From Actinomadura sp. KC06 (lineage in GTDB: Bacteria; Actinomycetota; Actinomycetes; Streptosporangiales; Streptosporangiaceae): a stretch of DNA of 40,495 nt. Shown here in pieces: positions 22,366-30,871 of the stretch. The notes under the pieces are model-generated. The model was not told where the DNA came from. It worked only from the letters and a program-made list of their open reading frames with translations, and ran no database searches. The DNA lies in the NCBI RefSeq assembly GCF_004348735.1, contig NZ_SMKT01000081.1, positions 1 to 40,495 of the forward strand, written 5' to 3'. The first letter of the stretch is position 1, and every line of letters begins with the position of its first letter. Both the position numbers and the translations under genes were made by a program.

Positions 22366-24516
22366 GTGGCAGACGACGAACTGGCCAGGCTGGCGGGCCT
22401 GCACGGCGTGGCGACCCGGTACGCCGACTGGCGGGGACGCGAGGTGGAGGTCTCCCGCGACACCTTGATCGCGGTGCTCGGGGCCCTCGGGGTGGACGCG
22501 TCGTCCCCGTCCGCCGTGCGCGACGCGCTGGGGCGCCAGCGGGAGCGGAGTGGCTCCGGGCTGCCGAACCTCATCGTCCGTCGGGCGGACGGCCCCGTGA
22601 CCGAGCGGATCTTCGCGGCGCTGCGGAAGCACATGCCGCCGGGTGCAAAGTTCGAGGCCGACGTCGAGATCGGCGCGGCGGAGGTGCTCTCGCCGCCGCC
22701 GGCCAGTGCCGCCGGGGAGGCGTTCCGGCCGCTGGCCGGGCTCGCGAACGTGCCGCCCGGCTGGCACCGGCTCCGCGTCCGGCCGTTCTCCGAGGGCACG
22801 TTCCAGCCGACCGGAGGGCACGGGGGCCGGGGCCGCATCCGCGTTCGGCAGGGCGGCCGGACGATGTACACGACGCTGCTCGTGGCCCCGGCCGCGCTGG
22901 CGCCTCCGCCCCGGACGTGGGGATTCACCGCCCAGCTCTACTCGGTGCGGTCCCGTGCGTCCTGGGGGCTCGGCGACCTCCACGACCTGGCCGATCTCGC
23001 GGCGTGGAGCGGCCGGGCGCTGGGCGCGGGGTTCGTCCTGGTGAATCCGCTGCATGCGAACGAGCCCGTCCTGCCGATCGGGCCGTCGCCCTACGCGCCG
23101 ATGAGCCGCCGCTTCCCCTCGCCGATCTACCTCCGGGTCGAGGACATGCCGGAGTACGCGGCGCTGCCTCCCGAGGACCGGGAGCGGTTCGCCGCCATGG
23201 CCGCCGACCTGCGCGGACGCGCAGGGCCGCTCGACCGGGACGCGGTCTGGACGGCGAAGACGGCCGCGTTCGAGGCGATGTACCGGCTGCGCGGCGATCG
23301 CCTGGAACCGGAGTTCGACGACTTCCTGCGGCGCGAGGGCGACACGGCTGAGGCGTTCGCCGTGTGGTGCGCCATCGCGGAGGAGCAGGGGACGGCCGAT
23401 TGGCGGCGCTGGCCCACGCACCTGCGGGATCGTGGCAATGCGGGGGGCCACGTTCGTGCGCGGTTCTACGAATGGCTGCTGTGGCGCCTGGACGGGCAGC
23501 TCGCGGCGGCGCAGCGGGCAGCCAGGGACGCCGGGATGCCGGTCGGGATCGTCCACGACCTAGCGGTCGGGGCCCCACATGGCAGCGCGGACGCCTGGGT
23601 GTTCGGCGGCGCGCTCGCGCACGGGGTCAGCGTCGGCGCGCCTCCCGACGAGTTCAACCAGCGCGGCCAGGACTGGGGGCTCCAGCCGTGGCGATGGCGC
23701 GACTTCGCCGTCGAGGACTACCGGCCGTTCCGCGAGATGGCCGCGTCCGCGCTGCGGCACGGCGGCGGCATCCGCCTCGACCATGCGATGCAGGTGTCGC
23801 GCCTCTGGTGGATCCCCGAGGGTGCGTCCCCGGCCGAGGGCACGTACGTCCGCTACGACCGGGACGCCCTGCTCGCCTGCCTGACCTGGGAGGCGGAGCG
23901 CTTCGGAGGCGTGGTCGTCGGCGAGGACCTCGGCACCGTCGAGCCCGAGGTCCGGGACGCGCTGGCGGATCGCGGCGTCCTCGGCACGTCCCTCCTCTGG
24001 TTCGAGCGCGGCGCGGACGGACGTCCCAAGCCCGCGAAGCAGTGGCGCGAGCTGTCCCTGGCGACGGTCGGCACGCACGACATGCCGCCGATCACCGGTT
24101 TCGTCCACGGCGACCACATCGAGCTCCGCGACCGGCTCGGGCTCCTCGCCCACTCCCGCGCCGACGAGGAGGACGATCACCACCGCATCCTGTCCGGCTG
24201 GCTGGCGCTGCTTCACGCCGAGAACCTGCTCACCACCCCGCCCGACCAGATCATGCGGGCGCTGGCCGAGGGCTCCTCCGGGCACGACGAGGAGATCGTG
24301 ACGGCCCTGCACGACTTCCTGACCTTGACCCCGGCCCGCCTCATCGGCATCTCCCTGGCCGACGCCGCAGGCGAACGCCGGACGCAGAACCAGCCGGGCA
24401 CCACCGACGAATACCCCAACTGGCGCGTCCCGCTGGCCGATTCCCAGGGAGAACCCGTCCCCCTGGAGGATCTTCGGGAGGGCGCTCTGCGGCTCTTCAG
24501 GCGAGGGTCGACGTGA
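22366..24516 (+). CDS. malQ: 4-alpha-glucanotransferase (amylomaltase)
   Basis: A 716-residue GH77 enzyme moving alpha-1,4-glucan segments between maltodextrins in glycogen/maltose metabolism. GH77 motifs are YSVRSRASWGLGDLHDL, PIGPSPYAPMSRRF, the nucleophile region GGIRLDHAMQVSRLWWIP, the acid/base region VVVGEDLGTVEPEV and the third acid in TVGTHDMPPITG. The first 160 residues are the extra N-terminal domain of the long MalQ type seen in actinobacteria. The frame is open from 22285 but GTG 22366 begins ADDELARLAGLHGVATRY, the usual start. The final 20 nt overlap the end of the opposing gene. The GH13 glucosidase at 6698-8269 may act in the same sugar pathway. Confidence 0.93.
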   Translation: MADDELARLAGLHGVATRYADWRGREVEVSRDTLIAVLGALGVDASSPSAVRDALGRQRERSGSGLPNLIVRRADGPVTERIFAALRKHMPPGAKFEADVEIGAAEVLSPPPASAAGEAFRPLAGLANVPPGWHRLRVRPFSEGTFQPTGGHGGRGRIRVRQGGRTMYTTLLVAPAALAPPPRTWGFTAQLYSVRSRASWGLGDLHDLADLAAWSGRALGAGFVLVNPLHANEPVLPIGPSPYAPMSRRFPSPIYLRVEDMPEYAALPPEDRERFAAMAADLRGRAGPLDRDAVWTAKTAAFEAMYRLRGDRLEPEFDDFLRREGDTAEAFAVWCAIAEEQGTADWRRWPTHLRDRGNAGGHVRARFYEWLLWRLDGQLAAAQRAARDAGMPVGIVHDLAVGAPHGSADAWVFGGALAHGVSVGAPPDEFNQRGQDWGLQPWRWRDFAVEDYRPFREMAASALRHGGGIRLDHAMQVSRLWWIPEGASPAEGTYVRYDRDALLACLTWEAERFGGVVVGEDLGTVEPEVRDALADRGVLGTSLLWFERGADGRPKPAKQWRELSLATVGTHDMPPITGFVHGDHIELRDRLGLLAHSRADEEDDHHRILSGWLALLHAENLLTTPPDQIMRALAEGSSGHDEEIVTALHDFLTLTPARLIGISLADAAGERRTQNQPGTTDEYPNWRVPLADSQGEPVPLEDLREGALRLFRRGST

Positions 24517-25495
24517 TGCGCTTCGTCACGTCGTGCAGGAGCGTGTCGGGGCGCAGGTCGTCCGCCGCGATCGCGGAGAAGAGCGCGGGCAGGCCGGGCA
24601 GCGGATAGGGGTCGTCGTCCGCGCCCGCCAGGGCCGATTTGCCCAGCGGCTGGTGCGACAGCGACCTGCGGGCGCGGGCCCAGGCCTTCTGCACCTCCTC
24701 CGGCGACGGGACGCCGAAGCCGTGCCCGACCGGCGCGGCGTGCCGGAGCTTGACGAGCGCGCCCTCGGTGAAGTCGGCGGCGAGCTTGCAGCGTTCGGTG
24801 AGATCGGCGCGGACGAGGTCGTCCAGGCGGGTCATGACCGTGCAGGGGGTGCGGCAGCGGGCCGCGCAGTCGCCGAGCGCGGACGCGACCTGGCTGTGCT
24901 GCCGGTCCAGGTAGTTGCGCCAGCCCGACGGCGGTTCCTTCGACACGCGGAGCGTCCGGTCGCACGCCGAACGCTCCGGACGGGTGTGGTCGCACATCCG
25001 GGCCGAACCCGGCTCGACCGGGACCCCGAACCGGCTGCCCTCGCCGTCCACCGACGCCCCGATGAGCGCCGGGTCGCCGGCGTGGCCGAGGACGGGCTCC
25101 CAGGCCAGCATCGGCAGGTACTCGCCCGCGATGTGGACGGCCGCGACCAGCGCGGCCATGTCCCGCCGGTGCCAGCGGATCGCGATGACCTCCAGCAGCA
25201 GGCGGTAGGCGGGACGGAGGCTGGCGAGCGCCCCGCGGGGCCGTTCCCGCGGCTCCTGCGGCATGCGGCTCGCGCGGGCCCGGTCGAGGAGGTCCTGCGG
25301 GACCTCGCCGGCCGCCTCGGGCATGCCGAAGTCCTCGGCGTCCAGGTCGAGGACGCGCTGCCCGAACGCGCACAGGGCGGCGACCTCGCCGGCGCGGCCG
25401 TCCGGGACGAGCGTGCCCTGCGTGATCAGCGCCTCCAGGTCCCCGAACGCGTGCCGCCGGGCCAGTGCCGTGAGGACGTCCTTCGCCGTCTCCAC
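24497..25495 (-). CDS. hypothetical protein with a conserved-looking cysteine cluster
   Basis: A 332-residue soluble protein that I do not recognise. Sequence is alanine/leucine-rich and mainly helical. Residues 160-240 hold six Cys: C168-D-H170, C178, then C210-x3-C214-x3-C218, and C236. Such a set could bind zinc or an iron-sulphur cluster. The C-terminal part includes PLPGLPALFSAIAADDL. I choose GTG 25495 because GGGGAGGGGG lies just before it; the ATG at 25519 is inside a hairpin that looks like the pepN terminator. The last 20 nt overlap the 3' end of malQ on the other strand. It is downstream of pepN and transcribed the same way. Confidence 0.65.
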   Translation of the reverse strand: METAKDVLTALARRHAFGDLEALITQGTLVPDGRAGEVAALCAFGQRVLDLDAEDFGMPEAAGEVPQDLLDRARASRMPQEPRERPRGALASLRPAYRLLLEVIAIRWHRRDMAALVAAVHIAGEYLPMLAWEPVLGHAGDPALIGASVDGEGSRFGVPVEPGSARMCDHTRPERSACDRTLRVSKEPPSGWRNYLDRQHSQVASALGDCAARCRTPCTVMTRLDDLVRADLTERCKLAADFTEGALVKLRHAAPVGHGFGVPSPEEVQKAWARARRSLSHQPLGKSALAGADDDPYPLPGLPALFSAIAADDLRPDTLLHDVTKRITSTLA

Positions 25496-25507
25496 ACCGA
25501 ACCCCCT

Positions 25508-25542
25508 CCCCGTGACCATGCGATCGTCGCACGGTCACGGGG
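25508..25542 (-). terminator. hairpin terminator of pepN
   Basis: A 10-bp perfect outer stem (25508-25517 with 25533-25542) carries an inner 5-bp stem (25519-25523 with 25527-25531). On the minus strand it lies 55 nt after the pepN stop and immediately before the ribosome site of the next gene, so it could also limit read-through into it. Confidence 0.75.
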
Positions 25543-25596
25543 GTCGTGCACAGGGTCAGACCCGACTGGTCAGACCGGCGGGCACGGGAGATCGGG

Positions 25597-28131
25597 TCAG
25601 GCGGACGCGGCGTCCTTGGCGCGGGCGCGCAGGGCGCGGGCCACGCCGTCCCGCCCCTCCGACAGGAGCCGCGCCAGCGCGGGCGGCGGCCGCTCGTCCG
25701 CCAGGTACGACTCGGTGCGGTCGATCGTCGCCTGCTCGATCACCAGGAAGGGGTAGGCGCCCTCGGCGAACGTCTGGGACATGTCGCTGCTCCACTCCTT
25801 CCAGACGCGTCCGACCTCGGCGAAGTACGTGTCGACGTAGGCCCGCAGCAGCTCGGCCTGGTCGGGCTCCACGAAGCCGCCCAGCGTCGCCCGGTAGACG
25901 GCGTTGGGCAGGTCGCCGGACACGATCCGCTCCCACGCCGCCGCCTTCGCCTCGGCGGACGGGATCGCGGCCGTGCAGGCGGCGGCGTGCCGCTCGCCCG
26001 CGGCCGTCCGGTCGCGCTCGTGCTCGGCGTCGATCTCCGCCTTGCCCGCCTTTCCGGTGACGACGAGCCGGCGCAGCAGCGACCACCGCAGGTCGGTGTC
26101 GACGGTGAGGCCGTCCAGGACCTGGGAGCCGTCCAGCAGGCCCCGGACGAACGCCAGATGATCGTCCGACACGGCGGACGCGGTGAACGCCTGCGTGTAG
26201 GCGAGCTGGAGGTCCGAACCGGGGTCGGCACCGCGGGCCAGCTCCGACAGCGTGTCCGCCAGCAGCGCCAGCCCCTCGTTGCGCCAGGCGGGGTCGGCGT
26301 ACTGCTGGATGGCCATGCGCGCCTGCCGCAGCAGCGTCTGCGTGACCGAGATGTCCGTCACGCCGCGGATGCCCTTCGCGACGAGCCGGACGTAGTCGCG
26401 GGTGGCCATCTCGGCGTCGCGGGTCATGTCCCACGCCGCCGACCAGCACAGCGCCCGTGCCAGGCTCGCCTTGACGTCGCCGATGTGCTCGATCAGCGTC
26501 TTCTGCGAATGCTCGTCCAGGCGGACCTTGGCGTAGGTGAGGTCGTCGTCGTTGATCAGGACGAGGTCGGGCCGCTTCTGCCCGATGAGCTGCGGCACCT
26601 CCGTCCGGGCGCCGACCACGTCCAGCTCGACGCGCTCCCGCCGGACGATCCCCTCTGCCGTCTTGTCGTAGAGGCCGATGGCGAGGCGGTGCGAGCGCAG
26701 CGTCGGGTAGTCGGGCTTCGCCTCCTGCAGGACGGCGAACGACGTGAAGTTCCCGTCGCCGTCCACCTGGTACTCGGGCCGCATCGTGTTGACGCCCGCG
26801 GTCTCCAGCCACTCCTTCGACCACGACGCCAGATCACGCCCGGACGTCTCCTCCAGCGCGCCCAGCAGATCGGCCAGGACGGTGTTGCCCCACGCGTGCC
26901 GGTCGAAGTACCGCCGGACGCCCTCCAGGAAGTTGTCGAGCCCGACATACGCGACGAGCTGCTTCAGGACGGACGCGCCCTTCGCATAGGTGATCCCGTC
27001 GAAGTTCACCTCCACCGCGCGGATGTCGGGAATGTCAGCCGAGATCGGATGCGTGGACGGCAGCTGGTCCTGCCGGTACGCCCACGCCTTCTCCAGGTTC
27101 GCGAACGTCGTCCAGGAACCCGTCCACTTGGTGGCCTCGGCCTGGCACAGGACGCTCATGTATGTGGCGAACGACTCGTTCAGCCACAGGTCGTCCCACC
27201 AGCGCATGGTGACGAGGTCGCCGAACCACATGTGCGCCATCTCGTGCAGGATCGTCTCGGCGCGCCGCTCGTAGGCCGCGTCCGTGACCCGGGACCGGAA
27301 GACGTAGTCCTCCAGGAACGTTACGGCGCCCGCGTTCTCCATCGCGCCCGCGTTGAACTCGGGGACGAACAGCTGGTCGTACTTGCCGAACGGGTACGGG
27401 CGCCCGAAGACCCTCTCGAAGTAGGCGAAGCCCTGGCGTGTCACGTCCACGATCGCGGACGCGTCGAGGTGCTCGGCCAGCGACGCGCGGCAGAACACGC
27501 CGAGCGGGATGACGGTGCCGTCGTCGCGGCGGTACTCGTCCCGGACGACGTGGTACGGCCCGGCGATCAGCGCGGTGATGTAGGTGGAGATCTGCGGCGT
27601 CGGCAGGAAACGCCAAATCCCGCCCCCGGCCGACTCTGGGGCCTCGTTGGTGATGACCTCCCAGCCCTCCGGCGCCCGCACGGTCAGCTCGAAGGTCGCC
27701 TTCAGGTCGGGCTGGTCGAAGCACGTGTACATCCGGTGCGCGTCGGCCGTCTCGAACTGCGAGTACAGGTACACGCTGTCGTCGACCGGGTCCACGAACC
27801 GGTGCAGGCCCTCACCCGAACGCGAGTAGGCGCAGTCGGCCACGACACGGAGTTCGTTCTCCGCGGCGAGACCGGGCAGCGGGACCCGCCCCTTCTCGGG
27901 GTCGTAGGACGCCGGGTCGAGCGCCTTCCCGTTCAGCGTCACGTCCCGCACGATGGCGCCGTGCAGGTCGATGAACGTGGACGCGCCGGGCTCGGAGCTC
28001 CCGAACCGCACCACCGTGGTGGAACCGAACCGCTCCTCACCCGTCGTCAGGTCCAGCTCGACCGCATACGACTCGACGGTGAGGAGCCGGGCCCGTTCCC
28101 GCGCCTCGTCGCGCGTGAGGTTGCCTGCCAC
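25597..28131 (-). CDS. pepN: aminopeptidase N, family M1
   Basis: An 844-residue zinc aminopeptidase removing N-terminal residues from peptides in the cytoplasm. The zinc site is H296-E-M-A-H300 with Glu319 eighteen residues later in LWLNESF, and the exopeptidase motif GAMEN is at 262-266. The substrate region MYTCFDQPDLKATF and the C-terminal helical ERAP1-like domain (about 520-844) are complete, matching actinobacterial PepN length. GTG 28131 follows AAGGAG by 5 nt. A terminator hairpin follows at 25508-25542, so it appears monocistronic. Confidence 0.96.
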   Translation of the reverse strand: MAGNLTRDEARERARLLTVESYAVELDLTTGEERFGSTTVVRFGSSEPGASTFIDLHGAIVRDVTLNGKALDPASYDPEKGRVPLPGLAAENELRVVADCAYSRSGEGLHRFVDPVDDSVYLYSQFETADAHRMYTCFDQPDLKATFELTVRAPEGWEVITNEAPESAGGGIWRFLPTPQISTYITALIAGPYHVVRDEYRRDDGTVIPLGVFCRASLAEHLDASAIVDVTRQGFAYFERVFGRPYPFGKYDQLFVPEFNAGAMENAGAVTFLEDYVFRSRVTDAAYERRAETILHEMAHMWFGDLVTMRWWDDLWLNESFATYMSVLCQAEATKWTGSWTTFANLEKAWAYRQDQLPSTHPISADIPDIRAVEVNFDGITYAKGASVLKQLVAYVGLDNFLEGVRRYFDRHAWGNTVLADLLGALEETSGRDLASWSKEWLETAGVNTMRPEYQVDGDGNFTSFAVLQEAKPDYPTLRSHRLAIGLYDKTAEGIVRRERVELDVVGARTEVPQLIGQKRPDLVLINDDDLTYAKVRLDEHSQKTLIEHIGDVKASLARALCWSAAWDMTRDAEMATRDYVRLVAKGIRGVTDISVTQTLLRQARMAIQQYADPAWRNEGLALLADTLSELARGADPGSDLQLAYTQAFTASAVSDDHLAFVRGLLDGSQVLDGLTVDTDLRWSLLRRLVVTGKAGKAEIDAEHERDRTAAGERHAAACTAAIPSAEAKAAAWERIVSGDLPNAVYRATLGGFVEPDQAELLRAYVDTYFAEVGRVWKEWSSDMSQTFAEGAYPFLVIEQATIDRTESYLADERPPPALARLLSEGRDGVARALRARAKDAASA

Positions 28132-28300
28132 ATGAACTCCTTGGTCTGCTTAATCGCTTGGTGCCCCCATGTCTACCAACCCGGCGCCGAAACGGCCCGT
28201 CCGCCACGGCCTGCGAACCTTCGCGCGGCCGGGAATGAGGGCTCCCGAGGTCGGGTTGTCGCAAAGAGATACCCCTGAATCGCGCCCTTAGGAGGCGACG

Positions 28301-28915
28301 TTGAGTAAGGACGCTCTCACACCGGTGGACTTCTGGTTCGACCCCCTGTGCCCCTGGGCGTGGATCACCTCGCGCTGGATCCTGGAAGTGGAGAGGCAGC
28401 GTCCGATCCAGGTGCGCTGGCACGTGATGAGCCTCCGCGTCCTCAACGAGGACAAGGACATCCCGGACGACTACCGCCGCATCCTCAAGGACGCCTGGGG
28501 CCCTGTGCGCGTCTGCGTCGCCGCTGAGCAGAAGTACGGGAACGAGGTCCTCGGCCGCCTCTACACGGAGATGGGCACGCGCCGCCACCACGAGCGGCAG
28601 AAGTTCGACCGGGCCTTCTTCGAGGAGTCGCTGACGGCGGCGGGCCTCGACCCGGCGCTCGCGGACGCCGCCGAGTCCACCGATTTCGACGAGGCCGTCC
28701 GCGCGTCCCACAAGGACGGCATCGACCGGGTCGGCCAGGAGGTCGGCACCCCGGTGATCGAGGTCGAGGGCAGCGCGTTCTTCGGCCCCGTCGTCACGCC
28801 CATCCCGCGCGGCGAGGCTGCCGTCAAGCTCTGGGACGGCGTCGTCGCGGTCGCGAGCACCGACGGCTTCTTCGAGCTCAAGCGCACCCGCACCCGGGAG
28901 CCGATCTTCGACTGA
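28301..28915 (+). CDS. mycothiol-dependent nitroreductase-like (Rv2466c family) DsbA-fold protein
   Basis: A 204-residue thioredoxin/DsbA-fold protein. The opening PVDFWFDPLCPWAW and ITSRWILEVERQR, with the later TPVIEVEGSAFFGPVVTPIPRG, match the Rv2466c family, a mycothiol-dependent oxidoreductase of mycobacteria whose active site is CPWC. Here the site reads C17-P18-W19-A20, so only the first Cys remains. A monothiol reaction through mycothiol, or altered activity, is inferred. The start is TTG at 28301 with a perfect AGGAGG (28290-28295) five nt before it. It is separate from the nickel operon that follows, with a Nur-like box between. Confidence 0.85.
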   Translation: MSKDALTPVDFWFDPLCPWAWITSRWILEVERQRPIQVRWHVMSLRVLNEDKDIPDDYRRILKDAWGPVRVCVAAEQKYGNEVLGRLYTEMGTRRHHERQKFDRAFFEESLTAAGLDPALADAAESTDFDEAVRASHKDGIDRVGQEVGTPVIEVEGSAFFGPVVTPIPRGEAAVKLWDGVVAVASTDGFFELKRTRTREPIFD

Positions 28916-28934
28916 GCAGGCACGCTTCCGGTTA

Positions 28935-28951
28935 TTGCAAGAATCTTGCAA
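28935..28951 (+). promoter_or_regulatory. putative Nur (nickel-uptake regulator) box before nikM
   Basis: TTGCAA (28935-28940), five bases GAATC, TTGCAA (28946-28951). All 8 pairs of the 17-bp inverted repeat match. This agrees with the TTGCAA-N5-TTGCAA box reported for Nur of Streptomyces coelicolor, a nickel-sensing Fur-family repressor. It lies 61 nt upstream of the first gene of a nickel/cobalt importer operon. The expected effect is repression of the importer when nickel is plentiful. Confidence 0.8.
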
Positions 28952-29011
28952 CTGCGATGTCAAGGCTTCAAACTGGCCCTATCGCACAATCGGCTTAGGG
29001 GCGGGTGAAGC

Positions 29012-29743
29012 ATGCACGTACCGGACGGGTTCATCGACGCGCCGGTGTCCGTCGCGGCGGGCGTGGTGGCGGTCGCCGGGGTCGGGATCGCGCTGCGCGG
29101 GGCCCGGCGGGAGCTGGACGACCGCACCGCGCCGCTGGCGGGGCTGACCGCCGCGTTCGTGTTCGCCGCGCAGATGCTCAACTTCCCGGTGGCGTCCGGG
29201 ACGAGCGGGCACCTGCTCGGCGGGGCGCTGGCGGCGATCCTCGTCGGGCCGTACACGGGCGTCCTGTGCGTCTCGGTCGTCCTGCTCATGCAGGCGCTCC
29301 TGTTCGCGGACGGCGGCCTCACCGCCCTCGGCGTCAACATCACCCTCATGGCGCTGGTGACCGTGCTGGTCGGCTACGGGCTGTTCTGGTCGGCGCTGCG
29401 GGTGCTGCCGAAGACGAAGGCGTCGGTGGCGGGTTCGGCCTTCGCCGCCGCCGTGGTCTCGGTGCCCGCCTCGGCCGCCGCGTTCACGGTGCTCTACGCG
29501 ATCGGCGGGACGGCCGACGTGTCGATCGGGACCGTCGCCGCCGCGATGATCGGCGTCCATGTGCTGATCGGCATCGGCGAGGCGCTGATCACCGCGGTCA
29601 CAGTGTCCAGCGTGCTCGCCGTCCGGCCCGACCTCGTGCACGGGGCGCGCGGCCTGATCAAGCCGCTGGAGCTGCGCACCACGAAGCCGCAGCCCGGAAG
29701 CCCCGGCGGCGCCGGCGGCCCGGCCGAACCGTCCCGGGCCTGA
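29012..29743 (+). CDS. nickel/cobalt ECF transporter substrate-binding membrane protein (NikM/CbiM)
   Basis: The 243-residue S component that captures Ni2+ or Co2+ in an energy-coupling-factor importer. It starts MHVPDGF, where the free N-terminus and His2 are known metal ligands in this family, and a later His lies in SGTSGHLLGG (His67 region). Six or seven hydrophobic segments cover most of the protein. The ATG at 29012 must be exact, since the family needs His at position 2. It is the first gene of a four-gene operon (nikM-nikN-cbiQ-cbiO) under a Nur-like box, so nickel is the more likely cargo than cobalt; this is inferred from the box. No cobalamin gene or riboswitch is near. Confidence 0.9.
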   Translation: MHVPDGFIDAPVSVAAGVVAVAGVGIALRGARRELDDRTAPLAGLTAAFVFAAQMLNFPVASGTSGHLLGGALAAILVGPYTGVLCVSVVLLMQALLFADGGLTALGVNITLMALVTVLVGYGLFWSALRVLPKTKASVAGSAFAAAVVSVPASAAAFTVLYAIGGTADVSIGTVAAAMIGVHVLIGIGEALITAVTVSSVLAVRPDLVHGARGLIKPLELRTTKPQPGSPGGAGGPAEPSRA

Positions 29744-29753
29744 GGAGGGCGAC

Positions 29754-30095
29754 ATGACCACCAAGCGGTTCCTCATCGGGTTCCTCCTCGTCTCGCTCGT
29801 CCTGGCCGGGATCGTGAGCTTCTACGCCAGCGCCGACCCCGACGGCCTGGAGAAGGTCGCCGAGGACAAGGGCATCAGCGCGAAGGAGAAGGACCACTCG
29901 CTCAAGGACTCGCCGCTCGGCGACTACGGCGTCAAGGGCATCGACAACTCCCGGCTGTCCAGCGGTCTGTCGGGCGTGATCGGCGTCGGCGCCGTCCTGC
30001 TCGTCGGGGGCGGCCTGTTCTGGGGCGTGCGGCGGCGCGGCTCGTCCGCCCCGGCTCCGGAGCGCGAGGAGACCGCGGCTGCCGGTCAGGGCTGA
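29754..30095 (+). CDS. PDGLE-domain membrane protein (NikN/CbiN-like)
   Basis: A 113-residue small membrane partner of the nickel importer. It has an N-terminal helix (residues 5-24), then YASADPDGLEKVAEDKG, the PDGLE signature, an external part with DSPLGDYGVKG, and a second helix (about 76-96). Proteins with this domain act as the N component beside NikM and help load the metal. The ribosome site GGAGGG (29744-29749) is 4 nt before the ATG. It overlaps the cbiQ start by one base (TGATG). Confidence 0.9.
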   Translation: MTTKRFLIGFLLVSLVLAGIVSFYASADPDGLEKVAEDKGISAKEKDHSLKDSPLGDYGVKGIDNSRLSSGLSGVIGVGAVLLVGGGLFWGVRRRGSSAPAPEREETAAAGQG

Positions 30096-30871
30096 TGGGC
30101 GCGGGCCACGCGACCGGCGCGGCGCTCCGGCTCTACGTGCCGGGCGCCTCGCCGGTGCATCGGCTGCCGCCCCAGTGCAAGCTCGTCGCCGTCCTGGCGT
30201 TCGTGCTCCTGGTCGTCGCCACACCGCGGGAGCGGATCTGGGCGTTCGGCGTGTACGCGCTGCTGCTCGCGGGCGTCACGGCGACCGCCCGGATCCCGTT
30301 CGGGACGGTCGCGAAGCGCGTCGTCATCGAGGTCCCGTTCGTCGCGTTCGCGTTCCTCCTGCCGTTCGTCGCGACGGGCGAGGAGACCACCGTGCTGGGG
30401 GTAGGGCTGAGCGAGAACGGGCTGTGGGGCGCCTGGAACATCCTCGCCAAGGGGACGCTCGGCGTGGTCGCCTCGATCCTGCTGGCCGCCACCACCGAGC
30501 CGCGGCTGCTGCTGCTCGGCATCGAGCGGCTGCGGATGCCGCAGCTCATCACGCAGATCGCCACGTTCATGCTCCGGTACGGGGACGTCGTCGCGGCCGA
30601 GCTGGGCCGGATGAAGGTGGCGCGGGCGTCCCGCGGGTTCGAGGCCCGCGACCTGCGCGCCACGCGCGTCCTCGCCAGGTCGGTCGGGGCGCTGTTCCTG
30701 CGCTCCTACGAGCGGGGCGAGCGCGTCCACCTGGCGATGCTGAGCCGCGGCTACGACGGGCGAATGCCCGTCGTCCACGACGTGGGCGCGACGGCCGCGC
30801 AGTGGACGGCCGCCGCCGCGCTTCCCCTGGCGGCCGCTCTGGTGACGCTGGCTGCTTGGATGACCTCATGA
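30095..30871 (+). CDS. cbiQ: energy-coupling factor transmembrane protein CbiQ
   Basis: The 258-residue transmembrane scaffold (T component) of the nickel/cobalt ECF importer, linking the substrate-binding protein to the ATPase. Hydrophobic helices are seen around residues 30-140 and near the end (AALPLAAALVTLA). The two cytoplasmic coupling helices carry the Ala-Arg-Gly motif, ARASRGF near residue 175, and a similar later segment (LAMLSRGYDGRMP). ATG 30095 overlaps the previous stop, and its own stop overlaps cbiO (ATGA). Confidence 0.92.
   Translation: MGAGHATGAALRLYVPGASPVHRLPPQCKLVAVLAFVLLVVATPRERIWAFGVYALLLAGVTATARIPFGTVAKRVVIEVPFVAFAFLLPFVATGEETTVLGVGLSENGLWGAWNILAKGTLGVVASILLAATTEPRLLLLGIERLRMPQLITQIATFMLRYGDVVAAELGRMKVARASRGFEARDLRATRVLARSVGALFLRSYERGERVHLAMLSRGYDGRMPVVHDVGATAAQWTAAAALPLAAALVTLAAWMTS

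Noticed and set aside
25546..28278. A 910-codon plus-strand open frame
   Set aside because: Antisense shadow of pepN, which has all zinc and GAMEN motifs.
28916..29011. Cobalamin riboswitch before the nikM/cbiM operon
   Set aside because: The gap is under 100 bases and shows a Nur-like palindrome but no B12-box-like motif, and it is too short for a cobalamin riboswitch.
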